NCBI GenBank assembly: GCA_045226255.1
Contig: JBGVCG010000012.1
Location: 1-64,000 of the forward strand
Reading direction: 5' to 3'
Source of the DNA: UBA1181 sp045226255
GTDB taxonomy: Bacteria > Bacteroidota > Bacteroidia > Bacteroidales > Paludibacteraceae
DNA length: 64,000 bases
The position numbers and the translations under genes were made by a program. The stretch's first letter is position 1, and each line of letters begins with the position of its first letter. This document shows, piece by piece, positions 16,627-25,453 of the stretch. The notes under the pieces are model-generated. The model did not search any database, was not told the DNA's origin, and saw nothing but the letters and a program-made list of their open reading frames with translations.

Positions 16627-18693
16627 TTATTTCGCTACGACAAGTTTCTTTACCGTCACACCATTATCCGTGACGATGCGAATCATGTAGTTGCCCTCTT
16701 GCAAATCTGCTACGGAGATGACGTCGTCATTGCTCTTCTTCACCACAACACCTTCTGCGGAGATGATTTCCACACTGATTGGAGTGACACCGTAAACCTT
16801 CACCTCTGTGGATGCTGGGTTCGGTCCGATAGCGATTGGTGAGTTGACGTTTTCTTCAACACCTACGTCATCTCCCAAACTGAACTTGATCCAGTCGATA
16901 TCAATCCAGCTTCCAGTGTTCTTGATGACCATGTTCTGCTCACCTTTCTTGAGCGTGACTTTTTTGCTCAGTTTCACCTCCTCAAATTTGCCCCAGCTGC
17001 CTAATTTCTCAACACTCACTTTGAAAGACACATTTGACTCATCGAACTCCACTGACAATGAACCTGAATCATTGCCTTCTCCTAAGCGCAATGTCACTTC
17101 GTAGTCTCCATCCTTTTGTACATCAACAGTATAAGACAACCACTCATTTCCCTCGAATGAACCTACTGCCACACCGTCAGAGATTTCCTTGAGGTCTACA
17201 TCATCCTCGCGATAGTAGTTGGTGAAATCATCACATTTGTTGCCTTCTGACTGATCGTAATAAGCCATGCCAGACGCACCTTCGTCATAATTCTCCGCCT
17301 CAATCGTGCCAGGGATAGTTGCCGTTTTCCCTTTGTAAGGCTTGTTCGGCTCAACCACCTTTACAGACGAAGAACCCTTCACCTCCTCATTGCTGTTCGT
17401 GATGACCACAACCTTGATGGAGTAGTTTCCAGCCTCTTCAGGAGTCCATGTGAATGATTCTCCCTCACCGATCTTAGTGTCACCAGCGTAATAGGTTACG
17501 CTCTTAATGCCGCTATCCGTATTCTTCAATGTAACCGAGAAGTCCACGCTCTTGCCAAGGACAATAGTTGATTTGCTTACCTCAACGCTTGCTGATGGAC
17601 CAGCTGGGCCACCTGCTTCCTTGCCGCAGAACTTTGCTGTTACGCTCTTGGCCTTGTCGGATGCCATGTATTCACGCAACCACTTCATACTGCTACGGTC
17701 TTGACCTTGACCATTCACCAAACCCGTGTTGGATCTCCAAGTGGCACCATTTACGAATCCCCAGATTGTGATACCAGAGACGTAGTCAGCCTCCCACATG
17801 TAAGGGAAGGAACCTTTCATGATTTCCAATTGGGTGTTGTCATTGGACTGGTCGATATCATACTCGGTGATGTAACACTGCAACTCCCTACCACCTTTTC
17901 TTGTGATTTGGTTGTGGATGTCGTTCAAGTTGTCCGCAAAACCCGACATGCTGCCGCGTTGCTTGTAATAGTCGTCCAAATCGTGTGTTTGATGTCCGTA
18001 GGCATCGATTGGAGCACCTTGTTGTACCAATTTGGAAACAAGGTCGATGAACTCATTTTTCTGGTGGGTGAGAGAGTTATAGTCGTTATAGATCAATACG
18101 GCGTTCGGGAATCTCTCACGAGCCATTTTGAATGCCTCTGTAATCCATTTGTAGTCGGAAGGTGTACTGCTGTTACCCAAAGCTTGACTCAAGAGTTTCT
18201 TGAAGTCACCACCACCTCCTCCTTCGGCATGTCCTGGAATCGCCTCGTTAACGACATCGATTACCGCCAAGTCTGGATACTTGATCGCAACAGCGTCCAT
18301 CCAATATCCGATCTGTTCCTTCAATTCGGAAGGCGAACAGCTTGACAAGACTGACGGGAATTGACTGGTCCAAACGAGACAGTGGAATTTGAACAATACA
18401 TTATTCTGTTTGCACCATTTGTAATGGGAATCGCAAGAACTCCATCTCCATTTTTGAATACCCTCTTGTGCACTGCTTACCTTACAATTCACGATTTCAC
18501 CCCACTTGGATTCGTTCTCGCAAGTGAGCTGATCCCACAAATCTTCATACTTTAAGCTACCCGCGTTAGGCTGAATTTGCCCCCTCGTGGTGATGTTCCC
18601 CAAAAACTTACACGTGTTTTTGTTCAATTGTGCGTTCGCTATGCCTACGCCGAACAGCGAGGCTGCTACCAGTGTAATTAATTTTTTGTTCAT
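16627..18693 (-). CDS. Secreted GH10 endo-1,4-beta-xylanase with CBM6 and T9SS sorting domain
   Basis: 688 residues. A signal peptide ends near residue 21 (GIANA). A GH10 catalytic domain runs from about 30 to 355, with acid/base Glu150 in DVVNEAI and nucleophile Glu277 in YITEYDI. An Ig-like module follows (SASVEVSKSTIVLGK..., about 370-455). A CBM6-type carbohydrate-binding module (PGTIEAENYDEG ... WIDIDWIKF) covers about 465-605. The final 80 residues (NPASTEVKVYGV ... GNYMIRIVTDNG) match a T9SS type A sorting domain. The enzyme should cleave xylan outside the cell or on the surface. It stands alone, not in a visible polysaccharide utilisation locus with SusC/D. Confidence 0.95.
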   Translation of the reverse strand: MNKKLITLVAASLFGVGIANAQLNKNTCKFLGNITTRGQIQPNAGSLKYEDLWDQLTCENESKWGEIVNCKVSSAQEGIQKWRWSSCDSHYKWCKQNNVLFKFHCLVWTSQFPSVLSSCSPSELKEQIGYWMDAVAIKYPDLAVIDVVNEAIPGHAEGGGGGDFKKLLSQALGNSSTPSDYKWITEAFKMARERFPNAVLIYNDYNSLTHQKNEFIDLVSKLVQQGAPIDAYGHQTHDLDDYYKQRGSMSGFADNLNDIHNQITRKGGRELQCYITEYDIDQSNDNTQLEIMKGSFPYMWEADYVSGITIWGFVNGATWRSNTGLVNGQGQDRSSMKWLREYMASDKAKSVTAKFCGKEAGGPAGPSASVEVSKSTIVLGKSVDFSVTLKNTDSGIKSVTYYAGDTKIGEGESFTWTPEEAGNYSIKVVVITNSNEEVKGSSSVKVVEPNKPYKGKTATIPGTIEAENYDEGASGMAYYDQSEGNKCDDFTNYYREDDVDLKEISDGVAVGSFEGNEWLSYTVDVQKDGDYEVTLRLGEGNDSGSLSVEFDESNVSFKVSVEKLGSWGKFEEVKLSKKVTLKKGEQNMVIKNTGSWIDIDWIKFSLGDDVGVEENVNSPIAIGPNPASTEVKVYGVTPISVEIISAEGVVVKKSNDDVISVADLQEGNYMIRIVTDNGVTVKKLVVAK

Positions 18694-18748
18694 ATTATTA
18701 TATTTTATGGTTGTTATTAGTGTCTTTCAATGTAGTATTTACTGAAAA

Positions 18749-18789
18749 AAAATATACGTTGCCAGAAAGAAAATGTACGTTGCTAGAAA
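18749..18789 (-). promoter_or_regulatory. Tandem 20-bp direct repeat upstream of the xylanase, operator candidate
   Basis: Bases 18749-18768 and 18770-18789 share AAAATxTACGTTGCxAGAAA with two mismatches, at a period of 21 bases (two helical turns). The pair begins 56 bases upstream of the xylanase ATG, where an activator or repressor site would lie. The binding protein is unknown. Confidence 0.45.
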
Positions 18790-19160
18790 ACTGTAGCAAT
18801 CGCGGGCAAGATACGAATTAAATTTGATATGGCAATTCATTTGATTCTAATTTTTTTAAAAAAATGCATTTTTGACGTTTTACTGTCCCTCGTTGATGGG
18901 TGCTGTGTCGGGTAGGCGGGGTTAACAACGGATCTTGATGCTCTCCGTTTAAGGTGTCGTCTGGTCATGTTGAATCTCCTTGCCCGAAGGATTGCAGATT
19001 TTAGAACTCGTTAATCTTTATTAGCAGATGGGCTATCTGCCGTTCTCTTTTAACTAATATAATTTAATCTATACATTAATTAACCTGTTTTATAAACATC
19101 AGTTAACTTTTGGGCCGTATTTGTTCCCCAAAATTATGGTTTTATCTAAGGGTGTGCCTC

Positions 19161-19168
19161 TATATTTG
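19161..19168 (+). promoter_or_regulatory. -7 element for the first outer-membrane-type protein gene
   Basis: TATATTTG matches TAnnTTTG. No TTTG box lies at the right distance. Transcription near 19175 leaves a leader of about 48 bases to the ATG at 19223, which agrees with the signal-peptide start. Confidence 0.5.
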
Positions 19169-19222
19169 CATACCGTAAATGAGTTATTTAATCATAATAG
19201 TAATTATTTATTGCAAGTGAAA

Positions 19223-19864
19223 ATGAGAAAGATTTTGTTGTTTATCGCAGCTTTGTTCGCGGTTGTGTGTGCAAGTGCATCGGATGTGGAGAAGATTCAG
19301 TTCGCCAATGCGGGTAAATTCTCCTTGGGTGTCATGTCAGGATTCCCTCGCTTTGAGCATAATATGCCGCTCATCTCCTTGGATGCTATGATAGGCTTGA
19401 AGGATGGTTTCTGTCATACGAATAAGTTCGGAGACAATGGTGCTATTGATTTGGGTCTCTATGTTGGTTATGCGCGGAACGAGTATAACTACCGAAATCT
19501 GGTTTTCAACGAGGATTTGCAGGCTACCCAGGATTTGGGAGAATACACTTGGTCGTCGTGGATTGTGCCGGCAACCATCCGTAGTGCGTTCCATTGGGAG
19601 TTCGTGAAGAATTTGGATGTCTATGCGGGATTTCAACTCGGATGTTCCTTCTCTCACTCAAAAGATGCGCCTCGTAACGGGGGAGCTGGCACAGAAAAAG
19701 ATAGGCTTAACTTCTTCACCTGCCATTATTTGGGTGCGAAGTGGATGTTCACCAAACATTTTGGGGTGAAGGCTGAAGCTAATATGGGTCGATACGTTTT
19801 CGGGAAACGTTGCTATGACCTGAATGTCCCTATGGCTTCCGCCGGTTTCCAGTTTAATTTTTAG
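19223..19864 (+). CDS. Small outer-membrane-type protein, paralogue 1
   Basis: 213 residues from the ATG at 19223, chosen because it opens directly into a signal peptide (MRKILLFIAALFAVVCASAS). The mature part starts DVEKIQFANAGKFSLGVM and consists of alternating strands with aromatic ends, finishing in ASAGFQFNF. A terminal Phe and that pattern suggest a small outer-membrane beta-barrel. It shares GLKDGFxHTNKFGDNGAIDLGL and WEFVKNLDVYAG with the next gene. The upstream in-frame extension to 19121 lies before the predicted transcript start. Function unknown. Confidence 0.7.
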   Translation: MRKILLFIAALFAVVCASASDVEKIQFANAGKFSLGVMSGFPRFEHNMPLISLDAMIGLKDGFCHTNKFGDNGAIDLGLYVGYARNEYNYRNLVFNEDLQATQDLGEYTWSSWIVPATIRSAFHWEFVKNLDVYAGFQLGCSFSHSKDAPRNGGAGTEKDRLNFFTCHYLGAKWMFTKHFGVKAEANMGRYVFGKRCYDLNVPMASAGFQFNF

Positions 19865-20127
19865 CGGGTGAATATTGACTTGTTATAAAATAGTTGTGGG
19901 GCTCCAATCGCATCGAGGATGACGGTTGGAGCCTTGTGTGATATCATATTCGTGAAAAACAATCTTTCCAAAGGTTTGGTCCGGTCGTTGAGACGATGTG
20001 TCCATCGCCTCTGCTGACAAAAAAGCATATTGATGTTGAATGTTTTTGATTTTATTTTTAAATTCGCAAGTTATTAATGGGTTATTTAACCCTATATGTT
20101 ATTAATATTTTTAAATTATCTAATCAG

Positions 20128-20760
20128 ATGAAGAAGATTTTACTTATTGTTGCTTCTTTGTTCACGATTACGTGTGCAAGTGCATCCAATGTGGAGAAGA
20201 TTCAGTTCGCTAACGCTGGCAGTTTCTCCTTAGGTGTCATGGCAGGTACGCCGGCTTCGTTGGGATGGGGCCCCAACAAATCTGCCAATGCAAAAACGCC
20301 TATGTTCTCGGTCGACGCCATGATCGGATTGAAGGATGGGTTCATCCACACCAACAAATTCGGTGACAATGGAGCCATCGACTTGGGCCTTTTCTTGGGT
20401 TATTGTTTGTATGGAATCGATATGATGCCACTCGACATTCATACTGAAGAGGAAGTGAATTGGTGGAGAATGCCGATCGCCGCCCGTTGCGGATTCAACT
20501 GGGAGTTCGTGAAAAACTTGGATGTCTATGCAGGTGTGCAAGGAGGTGTTTCCATTTATCATAGCAAAGTGACCGCAAAAACGTATGGTGTTGAAGTGAA
20601 GACAACATCCTCGGACACTGATGGTATATTAGGTTTGTACTCCGGCGCCAAGTGGATGTTCTCCGACTTCTTTGGCGTAAAGGTTGACTTCTCCAAGGAT
20701 TGGTTGGGCGATGGCGATGATGTTCCGAACATGAGCGCTGGTATTCAGCTGAATTTCTAA
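20128..20760 (+). CDS. Small outer-membrane-type protein, paralogue 2
   Basis: 210 residues from the ATG at 20128, beginning with a signal peptide (MKKILLIVASLFTITCASAS). It is clearly a tandem duplicate of the preceding gene: the mature start NVEKIQFANAG, the GLKDGF...GAIDLGL block and the terminal SAGIQLNF all align, while the middle loops (ALGWGPNKS-like and the acidic MPLDIHTEEE region) differ. It is predicted to be a small beta-barrel. A gap of 263 bases separates the two genes, and their upstream regions share the string GTTATTTAA. Function unknown. Confidence 0.7.
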   Translation: MKKILLIVASLFTITCASASNVEKIQFANAGSFSLGVMAGTPASLGWGPNKSANAKTPMFSVDAMIGLKDGFIHTNKFGDNGAIDLGLFLGYCLYGIDMMPLDIHTEEEVNWWRMPIAARCGFNWEFVKNLDVYAGVQGGVSIYHSKVTAKTYGVEVKTTSSDTDGILGLYSGAKWMFSDFFGVKVDFSKDWLGDGDDVPNMSAGIQLNF

Positions 20761-20800
20761 GCCAAGATAGATATATTTTTCTGAACAATTACAAGGGGGA

Positions 20801-20836
20801 GGGACGATGTGCACGAGACGATGTGCACATCGTCCC
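20801..20836 (+). terminator. Strong hairpin after the second outer-membrane-type gene
   Basis: A perfect 14-bp stem GGGACGATGTGCAC / GTGCACATCGTCCC with an 8-base loop, followed by TATAATTTTT. The arms also contain a direct repeat of GACGATGTGCAC. It abuts the stop codon of the convergent MATE gene and can stop transcription from the plus strand. Confidence 0.7.
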
Positions 20837-22224
20837 TATAATTTTTCCGCCACCGTGGGAGGAACTCCCTCCTCGATGATTTTCTTCGTGTCTTTCCTGA
20901 ATCTCCTCACCAGCAGGTAGGAGGCGAGGTATAGCTCAAGGATATAGGCGAACCAGATGCCGGGTGCGTCCCAACCCAGGTAGATGCCGCAGAAATAGCT
21001 GACGGAGATGGTCACGACAATGTAGCAGATGAAGGCGACCACCATCGGGGTGATGACGTTCTTCATGCCTCGCAAGGCTCCGATGGTGACGGTCTGCAAG
21101 CCATCCCCCATCTGGTAAATACCGGTCATGATGAGCAGGATGGAGGCCAATTCTATCACCTCCGCATCTTCCGTGAAGATATGCGCGAGGGAGGTTCTGA
21201 AGACAATGATGAGGATGGAGCAGAGCCCCATGAAGAAGAGGCTGAGGTGCATGGAGGCGATGCCCGCTTTCCGCATGGAGTGGAACTCCTTCGCCCCGAG
21301 CTGGTGGCTGACGCGTATCGTGGTGGCGGAGGCGATGCCGCAACTGATCATCCACGTGACGCAGGAGATGGTGATGGCGATCTGATGGCTCGCCAAGGCG
21401 ACGGTGCCACAGAGCCCGACGAACATCACCGCCACATTCATGCCGAAGGTCTCCATGAACATCTGCAGGCCGATAGGGGAACTGATCCGCAGGAGGTCTT
21501 TGAGCTCCCGCAGGGTGAATTTATGCCAGCCGAAGAATTTGAAATAGCGTGAATAGGGTTGTTTGGCCCGAACCAGCAGGATGAAGGCGAAGCACATGCA
21601 GACGCGCGAGATGAGGGTCGCATAGGCCGCTCCGTCCACGCCTAGCCTCGGGCACCCAAGCTCACCGAAGATGAGCAACCAGTTGAGGAGGATGTTGAGC
21701 GCATTGCCCGAAACGGTCACAATCATGGCGTACTTCGTGTTGCCCACACCGTCCATGAACTGTCGGAAGGCTTGGAACCATAGGACAAAAGGAAGAGAGG
21801 AGAGCAATATCAGGTAGTAGGATTTCGCCATCGGACACACCTCCTCCGGCTGACCGAGGCTATCCATGAAGTGGTAAAGCCCCAGCATCAGCGCCCCGAT
21901 CACCAGGGTGACGATCGTGTTGAAGAGTATGGAGTTCTGGAAGATGGAGGATACTTTGCGATGATGCCCGGAGGCATACTCCACCCCGATGAGTGGTGTC
22001 GAGCCGAACGAGAGACCCAAGGCGGCCGCAAAGCCGACGAAGAACGACGCGCCCCCGAAGGAGACAGCCGCCAGCTCCGTCTTGCCCAATTGCCCCACCA
22101 TGATGGTGTCCAGCAACTGCACCGTAGCCTGGCCCAGCTGCGCCAACATGACCGGCACAGCCAGCTTCAGGTTGCGACGGTAGAAGGGCATGTATCCCCG
22201 GAAGTACTCGATCAGCCGATCCAC
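20836..22224 (-). CDS. MATE family efflux transporter
   Basis: 462 residues, the usual length, with twelve predicted membrane helices. The start RRNLKLAVPVMLAQLGQATVQLLDTIMVGQLGK is the characteristic MATE helix 1 motif, and the second half repeats it (ISSPIGLQMFMETFGMNVAVMFVG). It should export cationic drugs or metabolites in exchange for Na+ or H+ across the inner membrane. It begins 15 bases after kdsA on the same strand and is likely co-transcribed with it. The substrate is unknown. Confidence 0.93.
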   Translation of the reverse strand: MDRLIEYFRGYMPFYRRNLKLAVPVMLAQLGQATVQLLDTIMVGQLGKTELAAVSFGGASFFVGFAAALGLSFGSTPLIGVEYASGHHRKVSSIFQNSILFNTIVTLVIGALMLGLYHFMDSLGQPEEVCPMAKSYYLILLSSLPFVLWFQAFRQFMDGVGNTKYAMIVTVSGNALNILLNWLLIFGELGCPRLGVDGAAYATLISRVCMCFAFILLVRAKQPYSRYFKFFGWHKFTLRELKDLLRISSPIGLQMFMETFGMNVAVMFVGLCGTVALASHQIAITISCVTWMISCGIASATTIRVSHQLGAKEFHSMRKAGIASMHLSLFFMGLCSILIIVFRTSLAHIFTEDAEVIELASILLIMTGIYQMGDGLQTVTIGALRGMKNVITPMVVAFICYIVVTISVSYFCGIYLGWDAPGIWFAYILELYLASYLLVRRFRKDTKKIIEEGVPPTVAEKL

Positions 22225-22239
22225 GGATATTGCCTATGA

Positions 22240-23061
22240 TCAAAGGATTGCTTCGCGCACACGCACCAATTTTTCGAGGAGGTCCGCCATCTTGTCCAGC
22301 GGCAGCATGTTCGCACCGTCCGACTTGGCATGGGCAGGGTCGAAGTGGGTCTCCATGAAGAGTCCGTCCACGCCTACCGCCACGCCCGCCTTGGCGATGG
22401 TCTCGATCATGGCAGGGTTACCGCCCGTCACGCCGGAGCCTTGGTTAGGCTGTTGCAATGAGTGTGTCGCGTCCAGGATGACTGGATAGCCTATCTTCTG
22501 CATCTCAGGGATGCCACGGAAGTCCACGATAAGGTCCTGATAGCCGAAGCAGGTGCCACGGTCCGTCAGCATGATGTTGTTGTTACCCGCGCTGCGCACC
22601 TTCTGCGCCGCAAAAGCCATCGCCGGCGGAGAGAGGAACTGTCCCTTCTTGATGTTGACGGCCTTGCCCGTCTTCGCCGCAGCCACCAGGAGGTCGGTCT
22701 GCCTGCAAAGGAAAGCAGGGATCTGCAGGATGTCCACATACTCGGCCGCCAGTTGCGCCTCCTCTTCCGAGTGGATGTCGGAGACAACCGGCACGTCGAA
22801 CGTCTCGCTGATCTTTCTCAGGATCTTCAGCGCCTTCTCGTCACCGATCCCCGTGAAGGAGTCCGCCTTGGAGCGGTTCGCCTTGCGGTAGGATGCCTTG
22901 AAGATATATGGTATTTTGAATCTTTCCGTGAGTGCCACTACATGTTCCGCGATCTGGAACGCCATCTCTTCTCCCTCGACGACGCATGGTCCCGCCATCA
23001 GGAAGAAATTGCCCGAATCGGTATGTTTCAGCTTCGGACTAATGTGTTTTAAGTCTATCAT
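22240..23061 (-). CDS. kdsA: 3-deoxy-8-phosphooctulonate (KDO-8-P) synthase
   Basis: 273 residues, the normal length for KdsA. It condenses phosphoenolpyruvate with arabinose 5-phosphate to make KDO-8-phosphate, the precursor of the inner-core sugar of lipopolysaccharide. Visible signatures are LMAGPCVVE, FKASYRKANRSK (PEP and sugar-phosphate binding), VVSDIHSEEEA, QIPAFLCRQTDLL, VNIKKGQFLSP and DATHSLQQPN. First gene of a two-gene unit with the MATE exporter. Confidence 0.96.
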   Translation of the reverse strand: MIDLKHISPKLKHTDSGNFFLMAGPCVVEGEEMAFQIAEHVVALTERFKIPYIFKASYRKANRSKADSFTGIGDEKALKILRKISETFDVPVVSDIHSEEEAQLAAEYVDILQIPAFLCRQTDLLVAAAKTGKAVNIKKGQFLSPPAMAFAAQKVRSAGNNNIMLTDRGTCFGYQDLIVDFRGIPEMQKIGYPVILDATHSLQQPNQGSGVTGGNPAMIETIAKAGVAVGVDGLFMETHFDPAHAKSDGANMLPLDKMADLLEKLVRVREAIL

Positions 23062-23086
23062 AATTCTACATCATAATTTTTCTGAA

Positions 23087-23094
23087 CAAAAATA
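23087..23094 (-). promoter_or_regulatory. -7 element for kdsA
   Basis: On the minus strand the bases read TATTTTTG, matching TAnnTTTG, 26 bases upstream of the kdsA ATG. No TTTG box is seen at the expected distance. Confidence 0.45.
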
Positions 23095-23187
23095 CATATT
23101 TTCACCGTCATTCACGCACGATGGCGTGAAAAACATGGACGAAGCCTCGCACTATCCATAACTCCCTTGCGATGAGGTGGGGAAGGG

Positions 23188-25446
23188 TTAGTTATTCACA
23201 TAATCTTTGAAGCACTTACACTTGGATACAAACTCCTTGTACACTTTTGTTTTCTTGTATGTGCTCACCAATTCATCGTAATGGGGTCCCCCCTTCCTGA
23301 TTCCTTCTTCGCCCACCTTCGCCAGTGAGAAAACGATTTTCGCCTCCAATTCTTGATCATTGAAGTTCTTTTCGGAAGCCTTAAGATAATAATCCCGATC
23401 TGTATGGAAATCATAGTTGTTCAAGTCGTTGTTCGCCCTGTCCCATAGATAATCCGGGTCGCATCCAAATATTTGGCCCCTGTAATATCCCTTAGGACTA
23501 ACGTTGAAATAGAAATTGCCTAATAGGAACGACGCTTTAGCACCTCTCTTATCGTTTCCCTGCGCCGCGCTATATAAGTTGTTGAGTATCTTCATCAAAT
23601 CCCCATAAGAGATATTCTCCAAATTGGTTTTCTTATCGATGAACTCACTGATGTAATCCGAGTGGAAGTCGTTTTGATCCTCGGGTTTGTATTGATAGAT
23701 ATAACCGATGTTATAGCAGAACACACACTTTAGCTCTAATAGGTCATTGATGTTTTTATTGACAGGATACTCTTTTGCTGCCATAGGAATGTTCCCCTCA
23801 TAGAGGTAGCTTTTCGACAGTTCTCTTTTCGCTTGTTCCAACGAATATCCGTTTTGGGACAAAAGCCACTTCTCGAATTCATTTGCGTTCGGGTTGTTTC
23901 CCAAGGCTATGATTTTATTCCAGCGGTCGCTTTCGTATCCTGACAGATAGCCGAAGGAGAGCAAGCCTCGTTGAACCTCCAAATCATCTCCCATCTTAGA
24001 CATCATAAGTTTCCTGAGTACGATGTGCTCCATCTCCTCCTTGTTGCTTGAATAGATTTCGTTGGCTTTTTCCCTCGTCATCTGATCCGATTCGGAAATT
24101 GCCAAGTATGTGGACAGCAAACCACAATTCACCAAGTAGGAAGGCCTTTTGCTTTTCACCGTCAAAAGGTGTTTTTTCGCCGCATCATAATTGTTCATGT
24201 AGGTGAGTATATGCGCGGCGCATAGATGCCAGAAATCATGGTGGGTGGATAGGCCTACCATTCTCTCCACTATATTCAGCGCTTGTCCGAGGTTGGTATT
24301 TTTTATGTCCTTGTAGGTGTATTCGTTGACGTAAATGCTGGATAGATACCGTGCCATCAAGATATCCGCCAGATGGGAGCTTGGATTGAGTCTCATTATC
24401 TTTTCCAATTCGTTCAATGGGTTGTTGAAATTGTCATGACCCAATAGGAAATAGAGGTTGCAAGCCTGGTCTTTCGTCAGTTGATTCGCCTGTTTGTATA
24501 ATGATTCCAGGGCTTTGCCATTCCCGGAAAATCTCAGGGACAAATAGGCGGAATACTTCAAGTCCTTTGAGTGCGTGAATACATTCAGGAAATCTAAAGC
24601 CACTTGGTTAGTTTTCTTCGTCGATTCGCATTGCCTCTGTTTTATGCATCCATTCAGCGCACCTGCCTTTTGACTTAAGGCGTAATAGTAAATCTCAGGT
24701 TTGTGGTTCAGTGGCTCCACATATTTCTCGAAATAGCTGACCGCATCCTCGTTTTGGTTGTTGTAGTGGGCGAAACGAACAATTTGATAGGCGTAGCGTA
24801 TCTTGAGCTCCAAATCGCTTTGCTTTTCATAAGCCTCAATCATGTTGTTGATGATCGTCGTGTAATCTAGATCAAGGACAGTGCTTCCTTCTTGAGGACG
24901 CCAACTGTATCTTTCATAGGGATATTCCCAATACTTGTATTCATCCCATTGGTAGGGATTCCCCTTTTCGTCCTTCGCCACGCCGCGGCCTCTCGTCATG
25001 TAAGGCTCTAGATATTTCGAGAAGGAGAGGTAATTTAAGGCTGCTTTCCTCTTTTGAATGAATTCTTTGTTCGCGAAATTCAACTGTGGGTCATGGCATG
25101 TCCCGTATATCAGCAGAGAGTCAATGTTCCCCTTCGTGGCTTTGTTGACGAGGTGGAAGGCTTGTTTCTCGCTTATTTTCAGATAGGTTGCCCACTCTCG
25201 GATGTTGCCGGATTTGATTCTTTCATCATAGTTGGGATAGTCATAGTAGGGATTGTAAAAGAATTGAAATTCCCTACATTCCTCGTTGTCAATAAGATAG
25301 TCGAAAGAATCCTTGTCGAAAGCTATTTCTTTGAAAACTTGATTGCAAGAGAGACTACTTTCCGGATCCGCCTCTCCTCCGCAGGGGAAAGCGTTTGTCG
25401 CCCCCAATGAGAATAGGATTGTTATTAGTATGGTTGATCGTTTCAT
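23188..25446 (-). CDS. Large secreted protein of unknown function (FPCGGE N-terminus, helical repeats)
   Basis: 752 residues. A signal peptide (MKRSTILITILFSLGATNA) is followed at once by FPCGGE, then an aromatic-rich FFYNPYYDYP segment. The bulk appears helical and TPR-like in spacing (for example YAYQIVRFAHYNNQNEDAVSYF and LADILMARYLSS). The last part has GAKASFLLGNFYFNVS and a CKCF near the C-terminus. I recognise no catalytic motif. It begins 7 bases after the stop of the upstream lipoprotein gene, so the two are almost certainly one operon and probably act together at the envelope. Confidence 0.75.
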   Translation of the reverse strand: MKRSTILITILFSLGATNAFPCGGEADPESSLSCNQVFKEIAFDKDSFDYLIDNEECREFQFFYNPYYDYPNYDERIKSGNIREWATYLKISEKQAFHLVNKATKGNIDSLLIYGTCHDPQLNFANKEFIQKRKAALNYLSFSKYLEPYMTRGRGVAKDEKGNPYQWDEYKYWEYPYERYSWRPQEGSTVLDLDYTTIINNMIEAYEKQSDLELKIRYAYQIVRFAHYNNQNEDAVSYFEKYVEPLNHKPEIYYYALSQKAGALNGCIKQRQCESTKKTNQVALDFLNVFTHSKDLKYSAYLSLRFSGNGKALESLYKQANQLTKDQACNLYFLLGHDNFNNPLNELEKIMRLNPSSHLADILMARYLSSIYVNEYTYKDIKNTNLGQALNIVERMVGLSTHHDFWHLCAAHILTYMNNYDAAKKHLLTVKSKRPSYLVNCGLLSTYLAISESDQMTREKANEIYSSNKEEMEHIVLRKLMMSKMGDDLEVQRGLLSFGYLSGYESDRWNKIIALGNNPNANEFEKWLLSQNGYSLEQAKRELSKSYLYEGNIPMAAKEYPVNKNINDLLELKCVFCYNIGYIYQYKPEDQNDFHSDYISEFIDKKTNLENISYGDLMKILNNLYSAAQGNDKRGAKASFLLGNFYFNVSPKGYYRGQIFGCDPDYLWDRANNDLNNYDFHTDRDYYLKASEKNFNDQELEAKIVFSLAKVGEEGIRKGGPHYDELVSTYKKTKVYKEFVSKCKCFKDYVNN

Positions 25447-25453
25447 GATATAC

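Larger units (their letters stand above)
18694..19222. other. Intergenic region between the divergent xylanase and outer-membrane protein genes
   Basis: 529 bases without a convincing gene. It contains the tandem 21-base repeat at 18749-18789, a small hairpin GCAGAT-GGGCT-ATCTGC at 19024-19040 followed by CGTTCTCTTTT, and the TATATTTG promoter element at 19161. The rest is AT-rich and shows nothing else. Confidence 0.6.

Noticed and set aside
23111..23130. Hairpin TTCACGC/GCGTGAA as a terminator of the 23188 gene
   Set aside because: It has no T-run on the minus strand and overlaps the upstream region of kdsA, so it is not clearly a terminator.
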